DNA from: an uncultured Eubacteriales bacterium
GTDB lineage: Bacteria; Bacillota; Clostridia; Oscillospirales; CAG-272
Length of the DNA: 38,419 nucleotides
Reading direction: 5' to 3'
Assembly: GCA_900546695.1 (NCBI GenBank)
Contig: URDX01000017.1
Location: forward strand, 1-38,419
The position numbers and the translations under genes are program-made. The notes under the pieces are model-generated. The model had not been told where the DNA came from and did no database searches. It worked only from the letters and a program-made list of their open reading frames with translations. The number at the start of each line of letters is the position of its first letter. Within the stretch, counting starts at the first letter, position 1. Below are positions 1-6,864 of this stretch, piece after piece.

Positions 1-84
1 AGAACTCAATCACTTTTTCTATTCTTTTGGTCTCACATCTATTGTAACGCTACAACGTCGAATACCCTCTTTACAAAAAAGCAA

Positions 85-113
85 TTGACACGCCGAAGCG
101 AATTGAATATAAT
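85..113 (+). promoter_or_regulatory. Sigma-A promoter of the aspartate kinase gene
   Basis: Perfect TTGACA (85-90), 17-base spacer and perfect TATAAT (108-113). Transcription should start near 120, leaving a leader of about 138 bases before the gene. The leader has a GCACGG/CCGTGC hairpin and a tandem 10-mer AGTATCTATT (179-188, 189-198). It shows no recognisable lysine riboswitch. Confidence 0.8.
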
Positions 114-257
114 ATTAAGGTATGACGGCATTGGTATGCGCCTGCGCGAGAGCGGCACGGTGCAGCTTTCCGTGCGGCAGTATCTATTAGTATCTATTCG
201 GGTCGGGGAGCGATTTCCTCGGTCAACGTACAAATATCAGGATAAAGAGGCAAAGGC

Positions 258-1583
258 ATGTCAGAAAATCTGAAAACGGCAAAATTCGGAGGCAGCTCGC
301 TCGCAGAAGCGGGACAGTTCCGCAAGGTAATTGATATAATCAGGGCAGACCCGTCGCGGCGATATATCGTCGCTTCCGCGCCCGGTAAGCGCTACAGCGG
401 CGACTTTAAGGTAACCGACAAGCTTTACGAGTGCTACGAGCTCGCTTCGCGCGGCAACAACATAGACGAGGTATACCATCAGTTCGAGAACAGATACCGC
501 GACATCGTTGAGGGTCTCGGAATGGACTATTCGCTCGACGAGGAGTTCAAGCGCATAAAGATGTCGGTCATTCACAATGCGGGGCGCGACTATGCAGCGA
601 GCCGCGGAGAGTATCTGAACGCGAAGATACTCGCGGAATATCTCGGATACGAGTTTATCGACGCGCGCGAGGTCATCTTCTTCCATGAGAACGGAACGCT
701 CGATACCGAGCGCACCTACGCCACCATGGCAGAGCGGCTGCGCGGCGTAGAGCGTGCGGTCATTCCGGGCTTCTACGGCTCGATGCCGAACGACACGATA
801 AGAACCTTCAGCCGCGGCGGCTCGGACATCACGGGCGCTATCGTCGCCCGCGCTACCTGCTCGGACCTCTATGAGAACTGGACCGATGTTTCGGGCGTGC
901 TGATGGCAGACCCGCGCATCGTTGACGACCCCAAGGTAATAGACACCATCACCTACAACGAGCTGCGCGAGCTCTCGTACATGGGTGCGACCGTGCTGCA
1001 CGAGGACGCTATCTTCCCCGTACGTCTGATGGGCATCCCGATCAATATCAGAAACACCAACAAGCCCGAGGACCCCGGCACGATGATCGTCGCGACCGCA
1101 GAGGGCGCGGGCAAGAACGTCATTACGGGTATCGCGGGCAAGCCCGGCTTCTCATCCATCACCATCGAAAAGGACATGATGAACTCCGAGGTCGGCTTTA
1201 CACGCAAGGTGCTGTCGGTACTTGAGAGTGAGGGCATCTCGTTCGAGCACATGCCGTCGGGAATAGACACGCTCAGCATCATTCTTGCCACCCCCGTGCT
1301 TGAAGGCAAAAAGGAGCGCATCCTGCGCGCCGTCTGCGACGCGGTAAGCCCCGACAGCGTTTTTGTCGAGGACAGCATTGCGCTGATTGCGGTCGTCGGA
1401 CGCGGAATGAGAAGCACCAAGGGTACTGCGGCGAGAACACTCGACGCGGTCGCGGGCGCGGGCATCAACCTTGTAATGATAGACCAGGGCTCGAGCGAGC
1501 TGAATATCATTCTCGGCGTCAAGGAAGCTGAGCTGCAAAAGACCATCGCCGCTATCTACAACGAATTCGGAAACCGAAAATAA
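258..1583 (+). CDS. lysC: Aspartate kinase
   Basis: Phosphorylates L-aspartate with ATP, the first committed step to lysine, threonine, methionine and diaminopimelate; cytosolic. The 441 residues start with the amino-acid-kinase signature KFGGSSLA (about 9-16), contain the FSRGGSDITGA substrate/nucleotide segment (about 184-194), and end in a pair of ACT domains (from about 290), with VGRGMRSTKGTAART and a terminal IDQGSSELNI segment typical of the regulatory half. Length fits monofunctional Clostridial aspartokinases. The ATG follows AAAGAGG at a suitable distance. The gene stands alone with its own promoter and a terminator hairpin after it. Allosteric control by an end-product amino acid is expected from the ACT domains, but which effector cannot be told from the sequence. 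Confidence 0.95.
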   Translation: MSENLKTAKFGGSSLAEAGQFRKVIDIIRADPSRRYIVASAPGKRYSGDFKVTDKLYECYELASRGNNIDEVYHQFENRYRDIVEGLGMDYSLDEEFKRIKMSVIHNAGRDYAASRGEYLNAKILAEYLGYEFIDAREVIFFHENGTLDTERTYATMAERLRGVERAVIPGFYGSMPNDTIRTFSRGGSDITGAIVARATCSDLYENWTDVSGVLMADPRIVDDPKVIDTITYNELRELSYMGATVLHEDAIFPVRLMGIPINIRNTNKPEDPGTMIVATAEGAGKNVITGIAGKPGFSSITIEKDMMNSEVGFTRKVLSVLESEGISFEHMPSGIDTLSIILATPVLEGKKERILRAVCDAVSPDSVFVEDSIALIAVVGRGMRSTKGTAARTLDAVAGAGINLVMIDQGSSELNIILGVKEAELQKTIAAIYNEFGNRK

Positions 1584-1595
1584 CAGACAAATAAA

Positions 1596-1642
1596 AAAGG
1601 ACCCGTACACTGCACGGCTTTCATGCGGCATACGGGTCCTTT
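1596..1642 (+). terminator. Terminator-like hairpin after aspartate kinase
   Basis: Perfect 12-base stem AAAGGACCCGTA (1596-1607) / TACGGGTCCTTT (1631-1642) begins 12 bases after the stop codon. The T tract after it is short, so efficiency is uncertain. The rest of the gap to 1812 holds nothing I can assign. Confidence 0.65.
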
Positions 1643-1812
1643 GCCTATTCTGTTGTCGCCGTCACGCGCCCCGCAAAGAGGGTGCCGTTTGCAGCGGCTG
1701 TGCACAGCGCTTTGTCACGTCTGAAATATACGCTTTCCTGCGCCTGCGGCGCGTGCTTTATTCTGCCGACGGCAGCTTTAGTCCGCTGACAGCGTGCGCC
1801 GACAGCGTGCTC

Positions 1813-2349
1813 TTATTTTGCCGACAATATGTGATTTATCTCGTCAAGCGAATCGGCAAAGGATATACCCGACTGACGCTCCGCCGAGGAAAGCCCCTTT
1901 TCGGTCATGTGCCCGAGCAGCGCTCTCAGGCTCTCGTAGTAGCCGTCGAGATTATAGAGAATGCAGGGTGCGTCGAGCTTTCCCATGCAGACGCGCGCCA
2001 TTATCTCGGATATCTCTTCAAGCGTGCCCGTTCCGCCGGGGAAAGCGATAAAAGCATCGCCCAGCTCAAGCATCTTCGCCTTTCGCTCGGACATATCCGA
2101 TGTGACGATGAGCTCGCTGAGCCCGTTATGCTGCACATCCTCCTCTACGAAAAACCGCGTCTCCACACCGATGACCCTGCCGCCCGCCGACAGAACACTG
2201 TCCGCAAGCTCTCCCATCAGCCCCGTGCGCGAGCCGCCGTACACGAGAGTATTGCCGCTCTCACCAATCCATCTGCCGAGCGACTTGACCGCCCTGCCGA
2301 GCGCGGGGTCGTTGCCCTCACTCGCGCCGAGATATACCGTTATATTCAT
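1813..2349 (-). CDS. LOG-family protein (TIGR00730; cytokinin-type nucleoside 5'-monophosphate phosphoribohydrolase)
   Basis: Rossmann-fold protein of the LOG family, whose characterised members split the N-glycosidic bond of adenosine-type nucleoside monophosphates to free base plus ribose 5-phosphate; the natural substrate in Clostridia is not known. Seen motifs, counted from the chosen start: GGSRTGLMG (38-46), SERKAKM (87-93) and the hallmark PGGTGTLEE (104-112). The chosen ATG gives 178 residues beginning MNITVYLGAS, like relatives, and has AAGGGG nine bases upstream. Two in-frame ATGs at 2358 and 2367 are less likely because they overlap that ribosome site. It is cytosolic, single, and converges on the aspartate kinase gene. 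Confidence 0.85.
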   Translation of the reverse strand: MNITVYLGASEGNDPALGRAVKSLGRWIGESGNTLVYGGSRTGLMGELADSVLSAGGRVIGVETRFFVEEDVQHNGLSELIVTSDMSERKAKMLELGDAFIAFPGGTGTLEEISEIMARVCMGKLDAPCILYNLDGYYESLRALLGHMTEKGLSSAERQSGISFADSLDEINHILSAK

Positions 2350-2494
2350 ATGCTGCATCCCCTTCACCGTGTCTGTATCGCGGCCGCGCGGAAAAGCATC
2401 CGCCGCATGACCGCCGCGACTATTATATCACAAAGCAGCACGGCTTTCAACCGCTGAAGCAATAGTAAAATATCGGCGATATTCGCAAAATCAC

Positions 2495-2598
2495 CGACAT
2501 ATCTCGCCCGATTCTCATCGGAATCTCGTCAATCTCGCCCGAATCTCCTCAAAATCTCATCAATATCTCCTCAAACAAATGACGAGATGATGAGATTT
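2495..2598. repeat. Degenerate TCTCNTCAA-type tandem repeat ending in an inverted repeat
   Basis: About six degenerate 9-12 base units of the form (A)ATCTCNTCAA / ATCTCGCCCGA run from roughly 2500 to 2578. The last units pair with a downstream arm: AAATCTCATCA (2552-2562) is the exact reverse complement of TGATGAGATTT (2588-2598). It lies between the start of the LOG gene and the ATPase remnant. No function can be assigned. Confidence 0.6.
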
Positions 2599-2732
2599 AA
2601 TCAAACGGTATGCCCGTAAAATGGCTCGCTGCACCTCGGCGTTTCCGAGTGCGGTCAGAGTCTGTTCAAAATATCTGCGATATCCCCCTGCGTATAGAAC
2701 AGCCGCTTTTTATCAATGCCCGCGCCGTCACG

Positions 2733-2963
2733 ATGCGCCGACTCAGCACCGCGCTGATGGGAAGAATAAGAGGAAACTACCGATTTATTCTCGGATTCAA
2801 TCTTATTCTCATCGTCTGCGGCGTTACGGGTCTTATACAGCCTACCCTCTCGGCACTGCTGCATAACGCCTCTACGCTCGGCATCAGTCTGCGCAGAATG
2901 ACCGACCTGCTCCATGAAGAGGATGCGAAGCATGCGGCTCTGCCCGAACCGCGCAGAGCGTGA
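2733..2963 (+). pseudogene. Remnant: C-terminus of a heavy-metal P1B-type ATPase
   Basis: This stretch translates to a segment reading LSTALMGRIRGNYRFI, then GFNLILIVCGVTG and SALLHNASTLGISLRRMTDLL, the typical last two membrane helices and tail of Cd/Zn/Pb-type heavy-metal ATPases. Everything upstream that would carry the actuator, phosphorylation (DKTGT) and nucleotide-binding domains is missing. The preceding codons (2610-2732) do not resemble the family in any frame, so this looks like a deletion remnant rather than a gene. A strong terminator 30 bases downstream (2995-3041) fits the original gene end. The intact copper ATPase nearby is on the opposite strand and has a different C-terminus, so this is not a duplicate of it. 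The family call is from memory of the motif, not a search. Confidence 0.6.
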
Positions 2964-2994
2964 GATCGCGCGTGATAAGTAAATAAGAAAATTG

Positions 2995-3046
2995 AAATCC
3001 CCGTGCTTTACCGCCGTCTGAGCGATAAAGCACGGGGATTTTGTTG
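2995..3046 (+). terminator. Strong rho-independent terminator after the ATPase remnant
   Basis: Perfect 16-base stem AAATCCCCGTGCTTTA (2995-3010) / TAAAGCACGGGGATTT (3026-3041), 15-base loop, then TTGTTG. It is placed just after the decayed ATPase end and is probably its surviving terminator. Confidence 0.8.
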
Positions 3047-3080
3047 TGCGGGGGAATGCCGACACTGCGAATATCGTCTA

Positions 3081-3265
3081 ATCAGAGCGTCAGTCGCTTT
3101 TTCTTTGACCATGCAGGGCGCAACGAACAATGCGGAGCATTGTTCAAAAGTTAACAAATAGAAACGACGTTATCACTGCAAATTCAAGTAAATCAAAGCC
3201 TTAGCCACTTTTTCTTTGTGCGAGCAGGGCGCAAAGAAAAAGTTAACAAAAAGAAACGCCGATAC
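3081..3265. repeat. Two direct copies of an intergenic repeat
   Basis: Copy A (3081-3172) and copy B (3192-3265) share the blocks CTTTTTCTTTG, GCAGGGCGCAA, AAGTTAACAAA and AGAAACG in the same order. Copy A carries an extra perfect hairpin, GAACAATGC-GGA-GCATTGTTC (3124-3144), where copy B reads AAAGAA. This looks like a dispersed intergenic element of the kind frequent in Ruminococcaceae genomes. The open frames across it are not convincing genes. Confidence 0.65.
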
Positions 3266-3284
3266 AAGGGCTACGCGCCCTTGA

Positions 3285-3450
3285 CCCCGCCGCCTTTTAA
3301 AAAAGGCGGACGAAAACTTCAATCTGCTTGCTGCCTTAGTCCATACGCAATGGCGGGTAAGACCTTTACTCTGCAATCGTTCCGCTGCTCTGCCAGAGAA
3401 AACAGTCCACAGTTACAAAGTTTTCGCCAGGCCTTTTTCAAAAGGCCGCG
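3285..3450. repeat. Inverted pair of AAAGGCGG-type hairpin elements
   Basis: The left element has the hairpin CCGCCTTTT-AA-AAAAGGCGG (3290-3309) followed by ACGAAAACTT. The right element, read on the other strand, has GGCCTTTT-GA-AAAAGGCC (3430-3447) followed by GGCGAAAACTT. The two halves are therefore inverted copies about 100 bases apart, resembling a small MITE-like unit or back-to-back terminators. The right hairpin could also end copA transcription. No gene is seen here. Confidence 0.6.
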
Positions 3451-3483
3451 TTCCCCTTCCCCGCGTACTCCTCCCATGCGGGC

Positions 3484-3693
3484 TCAGTTTATAGCGGTGA
3501 CCTTATATCCCTGATCCTCGACCGCCTTTTTCATCGTATCGTCGGACACGTCGCCCGCGAGTGTCACGACAGCGGTGCCCGCCTCATGGCTGACCTCAGC
3601 GGAGGTCACGCCGTCGAGTGCTTCAAGTGCATTCTTTACGTGCATCTCGCAGTGCCCGCACATCATACCTTCAATTGTAACAGTCTTTTTCAT
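3484..3693 (-). CDS. copZ: Nested in-frame CopZ-like copper chaperone, internal start within copA
   Basis: The last 69 codons of copA start with an ATG (3691-3693) preceded by AAAGGAG with a nine-base spacer, a ribosome site better than the one of copA itself. The product MKKTVTIEGMMCGHC... is one HMA ferredoxin-like domain with the CxxC copper site (residues 11 and 14 of the nested product), ends naturally, and matches the usual size of free CopZ (about 69 residues). CopZ carries Cu(I) to CopA and can hand it to CsoR. The simplest reading is that one gene makes both a tethered and a free chaperone. That the internal start is used is an inference; the site could also be the fossil of a formerly separate copZ whose upstream stop was lost. 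Confidence 0.55.
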   Translation of the reverse strand: MKKTVTIEGMMCGHCEMHVKNALEALDGVTSAEVSHEAGTAVVTLAGDVSDDTMKKAVEDQGYKVTAIN

Positions 3694-6042
3694 AGTTTTG
3701 TTCTCCTTTGTTTCTGTTTTGATTTCCGTCGAATTTTTATCTGCATCCGAGCCGCGGATATTACGGTCGCGGCGCGGGTCATACAGCTTGAACAGGTTGA
3801 GCCGCAGTGCGTTTGAAACAACGCTGAAGCTCGAAAGGCTCATTGCAGCCGCGCCGAACATGGGGTTAAGCTGCAGTCCGAGCAGGTGAATAAACACACC
3901 CGCCGCGAGCGGTATACCGATAATATTATAGATAAACGCCCAGAACAGATTCTCGTGAATATTTCTCAGCGTCGCGCGGCTGAGTCTTATTGCCGCGGGA
4001 ACATCTGAGAGTCTACTCTTCATAAGCACCACATCCGCTGCATCTATCGCGACATCCGCGCCCGCGCCGATGGCTATGCCGATATCCGCCGCAGTCAGTG
4101 CGGGAGCGTCGTTTATGCCGTCGCCGACCATTGCGACCCTGCCCGTCTTTTGCAGCTCGCGGACAGCGTCCGCCTTTCCGCCGGGCAGCACTCCCGCGAT
4201 GACCTCGTCGACGCCCGCCATAGCGCCCACAGCCTTTGCGGTGCGCTCGTTATCGCCCGTCAGCATGACAACGCGGATACCCATTCCGCGCATCTCGGAT
4301 ATAGCCTGAGCACTGTCCTCCTTGACCGTATCCGCGACCGCGATGATGCCGCACAGTCTGCCGCCGCGAGCGAAGAACAGCGGGGTCTTGCCCTCGCCCG
4401 AAAGTCTGTCGGCGCATGCGCGAAGCTCATCGGGCACCTCAACATTATCCGAAATAAATCTGCCGCTGCCGCCGACAAACGTCTGACCGCCGAGCTCGCC
4501 CGTCAGTCCGTTACCGGGCAGCGCGCTGAAGCTATCAAGCTCCGCCGCCTCAATACCGCGCTCCGCCGCACGGCTGCTCACCGCACGCGCAAGCGGATGC
4601 TCGCTGCGCCGCTCAAGCGTATATGCGAGTGCAAGCAGTTCATCCTCGCCGACTCCCTCTGCGGGGATGATATCGGTCACGGTCGGCTCGCCGCGCGTTA
4701 TCGTGCCGGTCTTATCGAGCGCGACCGTCCGCGTCTTGCCCGTATTTTCAAGCGAAACGGCGGTCTTGAACAGTATTCCGTGTCTTGCGCCGACGCCGTT
4801 TCCGACCATTATCGCAACGGGTGTTGCGAGTCCGAGCGCGCACGGACAGCTGATAACGAGCACCGAAATTCCGCGCGCAAGCGCATATCCGACCGACTGA
4901 CCAGCGATGAGCCACGCAGCGACGGTTATCGCCGCTATCGTGATAACGGTCGGCACGAAAACGCCCGAGACCTTATCCGCGACCTTTGCTATCGGTGCTT
5001 TTGTCGCCGCAGCGTCGCTGACCATTGCGATTATCTGCGACAGAGTCGTATCCTCGCCTACTCTGCGCGCCTCGCAGCGGATAAAGCCCGACTGATTCAG
5101 CGTTCCCGCCGAAACGGCGCTGCCCTCCGACTTATCTACGGGGATGCTCTCGCCCGTAAGCGACGATTCGTCCACCGCACTGCTTCCGCTGAGCACGACG
5201 CCGTCAACCGGGATACTCTCACCCGGGCGGACGACGAACACGTCTCCCCGCACGACCTCCGCTATCGGAACGGTCTTTTCAGCGCCGTCACGCTCGACCG
5301 TCGCGGTCTGCGGCGCAAGTTGCATCAGCCCGCGCAGCGCGTCGGTGGTCTTGCCCTTTGAACGCGCCTCGAGCATCTTTCCGACCGTTATCAGTGCGAG
5401 TATCATCGCCGCCGACTCGAAATAGAATTCGTGCATATACGACATGACCGCGTCCGCGTCGCCGCGCACCTGAGCGGCGGTCATTGCGAACAGCACAACC
5501 GTGCTGTAGCCGAACGCCGCAGTCGAGCCGAGCGCGACAAGCGTGTCCATATTCGGCGCGCGATGCCACAGAGCGCGATAGCCGCTGATAAAGAATTTCT
5601 GATTGATGACCATTACCGCCACCGTGAGCAGCAGCTGCAAAAGTCCCATCGCCACATGATTCCCGTCAAAGAACGACGGCAGCGGCCAGCCCCACATCGT
5701 GTGTCCCATGGAAACGTACATCAGCACCGCAAGAAAGCCGAGCGATGCTATCAGCCGCCGTTTGAGAACGGGCGTTTCTCTGTCCTTCAGCGCGTCGTCG
5801 CCCGCCGCGGCAGACGCACCGACCGTCACGCCCGACTCGCCGCGCCGCTTCGGCTCTGCTCCGTAGCCCGCGTCACGCACCGCCGCAACTATCGCATCGG
5901 CGCTCGCCGTGCCCTCAACGCCCATCGAGCCCGTCAGCAGACTGACCGAGCAGGACGTTACCCCGGGAACGGCGGAGACCGCCTTTTCGACCCGCGCGCT
6001 GCACGCCGCGCAGCTCATTCCCGTTACCGTATATTGCTCCAA
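3484..6042 (-). CDS. copA: Copper-exporting P1B-type ATPase with a fused C-terminal CopZ-like domain
   Basis: Pumps Cu(I) out of the cytosol using ATP. Order of features in 852 residues: N-terminal HMA domain with GMSCAAC (8-14), membrane helices from about 95, actuator loop with TGES, the ion-channel motif SCPCALGLATP, phosphorylation site DKTGT, SEHPLA nucleotide-domain motif, GDGINDAP hinge, final helices ending near SNALRLNLFKLYDP, a charged linker of about 30 residues, then a second HMA domain (784-852) with GMMCGHC. The start is TTG at 6042, supported by GGAG nine bases upstream; no closer ATG precedes the HMA domain. It follows csoR by 88 bases in the same direction, so the pair is likely one copper-induced operon. 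The tail domain is the size of a complete CopZ chaperone and has its own internal translation start. Confidence 0.95.
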   Translation of the reverse strand: MEQYTVTGMSCAACSARVEKAVSAVPGVTSCSVSLLTGSMGVEGTASADAIVAAVRDAGYGAEPKRRGESGVTVGASAAAGDDALKDRETPVLKRRLIASLGFLAVLMYVSMGHTMWGWPLPSFFDGNHVAMGLLQLLLTVAVMVINQKFFISGYRALWHRAPNMDTLVALGSTAAFGYSTVVLFAMTAAQVRGDADAVMSYMHEFYFESAAMILALITVGKMLEARSKGKTTDALRGLMQLAPQTATVERDGAEKTVPIAEVVRGDVFVVRPGESIPVDGVVLSGSSAVDESSLTGESIPVDKSEGSAVSAGTLNQSGFIRCEARRVGEDTTLSQIIAMVSDAAATKAPIAKVADKVSGVFVPTVITIAAITVAAWLIAGQSVGYALARGISVLVISCPCALGLATPVAIMVGNGVGARHGILFKTAVSLENTGKTRTVALDKTGTITRGEPTVTDIIPAEGVGEDELLALAYTLERRSEHPLARAVSSRAAERGIEAAELDSFSALPGNGLTGELGGQTFVGGSGRFISDNVEVPDELRACADRLSGEGKTPLFFARGGRLCGIIAVADTVKEDSAQAISEMRGMGIRVVMLTGDNERTAKAVGAMAGVDEVIAGVLPGGKADAVRELQKTGRVAMVGDGINDAPALTAADIGIAIGAGADVAIDAADVVLMKSRLSDVPAAIRLSRATLRNIHENLFWAFIYNIIGIPLAAGVFIHLLGLQLNPMFGAAAMSLSSFSVVSNALRLNLFKLYDPRRDRNIRGSDADKNSTEIKTETKENKTMKKTVTIEGMMCGHCEMHVKNALEALDGVTSAEVSHEAGTAVVTLAGDVSDDTMKKAVEDQGYKVTAIN

Positions 6043-6130
6043 ATTTATCGTCTCCTCTCCTCTTGCCCCACGAAAAATGCGGAGGCAGTTGTCCGCGGCT
6101 GTCGGCTCAGATCGCCCGCCGCCGTGTTTT

Positions 6131-6631
6131 TCACTTCATGAGTCTGCCGAGCGTCTGCATCAGCTCGTCTATGACCTCGTCTTTTCCCGCGCGTATATCG
6201 CGGGCGACGCAGCCGTGTATGTGGCTTGAAAGCAGCTCGCGGTTGAACGCGCTAACCGCCGCATTTACCGCCGCAGACTGAATGAGAATGTCCGCGCAGT
6301 AGGCGTTGTTCTCTACCATTCCGCGGATGCCGCGTATCTGCCCTTCGATTCGATTCAGTCGGTGTATCAGCTTCTGCCGCTCACGCTCAGACCGCTCGGT
6401 CTTTTTCCCGCAGCAGCTATGCTCGGTATCGCCGCAGCAGTCGGAACCGCCCGCGCCGCTCTCGACAGCATCACCGCAGCAAGCAGAGCCTCCCGTGCTG
6501 TGCTCGACGGCATCACCGCTATCCGCACATCCGCACGCTTCCGCTTCGCGACCGACAGCAGCCGCTATATTTTCATTTTTCTCGGTATACTCCTCCCCAC
6601 CGCAGTGGGGGCATGCCTTTTCATATGTCAT
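6131..6631 (-). CDS. csoR: CsoR-family copper-sensing repressor with a Cys-rich N-terminal extension
   Basis: The C-terminal 85 residues form an all-helical DUF156/CsoR domain (HRLNRIEGQIRGIRGMVE...). The Cu(I) ligand set is present with the exact family spacing: Cys112, His137 (+25) and Cys141 (+4). Binding of Cu(I) releases CsoR from DNA and induces the copper pump. Unusual is the first 80-residue part: ten cysteines, including CPHC (7-10) and three CC pairs (51-52, 65-66, 73-74) in two near-repeats GGSxCCGD, which looks like a metallothionein-like tether. Typical CsoR proteins lack this. The ATG at 6631 has GGAG seven bases upstream. The gene is first in the csoR-copA operon and its promoter has two CsoR boxes, so autoregulation is expected. 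Confidence 0.9.
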   Translation of the reverse strand: MTYEKACPHCGGEEYTEKNENIAAAVGREAEACGCADSGDAVEHSTGGSACCGDAVESGAGGSDCCGDTEHSCCGKKTERSERERQKLIHRLNRIEGQIRGIRGMVENNAYCADILIQSAAVNAAVSAFNRELLSSHIHGCVARDIRAGKDEVIDELMQTLGRLMK

Positions 6632-6644
6632 ATCATCGCTCCTT

Positions 6645-6694
6645 ATACCCCCTCGGGGTATCTTGATTATATACCCCTATAGGGTATATGTCAA
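6645..6694 (-). promoter_or_regulatory. csoR-copA promoter with two CsoR operators
   Basis: On the minus strand, TTGACA (6689-6694), a 17-base spacer and TATAAT (6666-6671) make a consensus promoter. A near-palindrome ATATACCC-N5-GGGTATAT (6669-6689) fills the spacer and edges of both hexamers. A second box, ATACCCCC-T-CGGGGTAT (6645-6661), covers the start-site region. Both match the G-tract/TA palindromes bound by CsoR proteins. Repression by blocking polymerase is the expected mode. Confidence 0.85.
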
Positions 6695-6714
6695 TAGGCA
6701 AAACACATTTTTTC

Positions 6715-6750
6715 AAAAAAAGAATGCGACGGGAGCAGCGCCGCATTCTT
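6715..6750 (-). terminator. Minus-strand terminator-like hairpin upstream of csoR
   Basis: AAGAATGCG (6720-6728) pairs with CGCATTCTT (6742-6750), with a run of T on the minus strand after it (6715-6720). No minus-strand gene lies to the right, so it would insulate the csoR promoter from antisense or spurious reading, or be left from a lost gene. Confidence 0.5.
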
Positions 6751-6792
6751 AGCATTTCTCATTACCGTATTCTTTATTCCATGTGCATACAG

Positions 6793-6821
6793 TTGATATT
6801 TATTCACACATATGATATAAT
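6793..6821 (+). promoter_or_regulatory. Promoter of the NERD-domain gene
   Basis: TTGATA (6793-6798), 17-base spacer, TATAAT (6816-6821). The next ribosome site AAGGAG ends at 6853, followed by a very short frame (ATG 6860, 9 codons) that overlaps the real start at 6865. Confidence 0.75.
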
Positions 6822-6864
6822 TAATATATACAGTCGGACAATCACACAAGGAGCGTAATATGTC

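Noticed and set aside
120..257. Lysine riboswitch before aspartate kinase
   Set aside because: The leader is too short and the conserved lysine-riboswitch core is not present.
3173..3376. 67-codon minus-strand frame next to copA
   Set aside because: Lies wholly in the repeated intergenic units and is probably translated by chance.
4150..5361. Long plus-strand frame opposite copA (403 codons)
   Set aside because: It is the antisense shadow of a clear P-type ATPase; Arg-rich composition and no domains.
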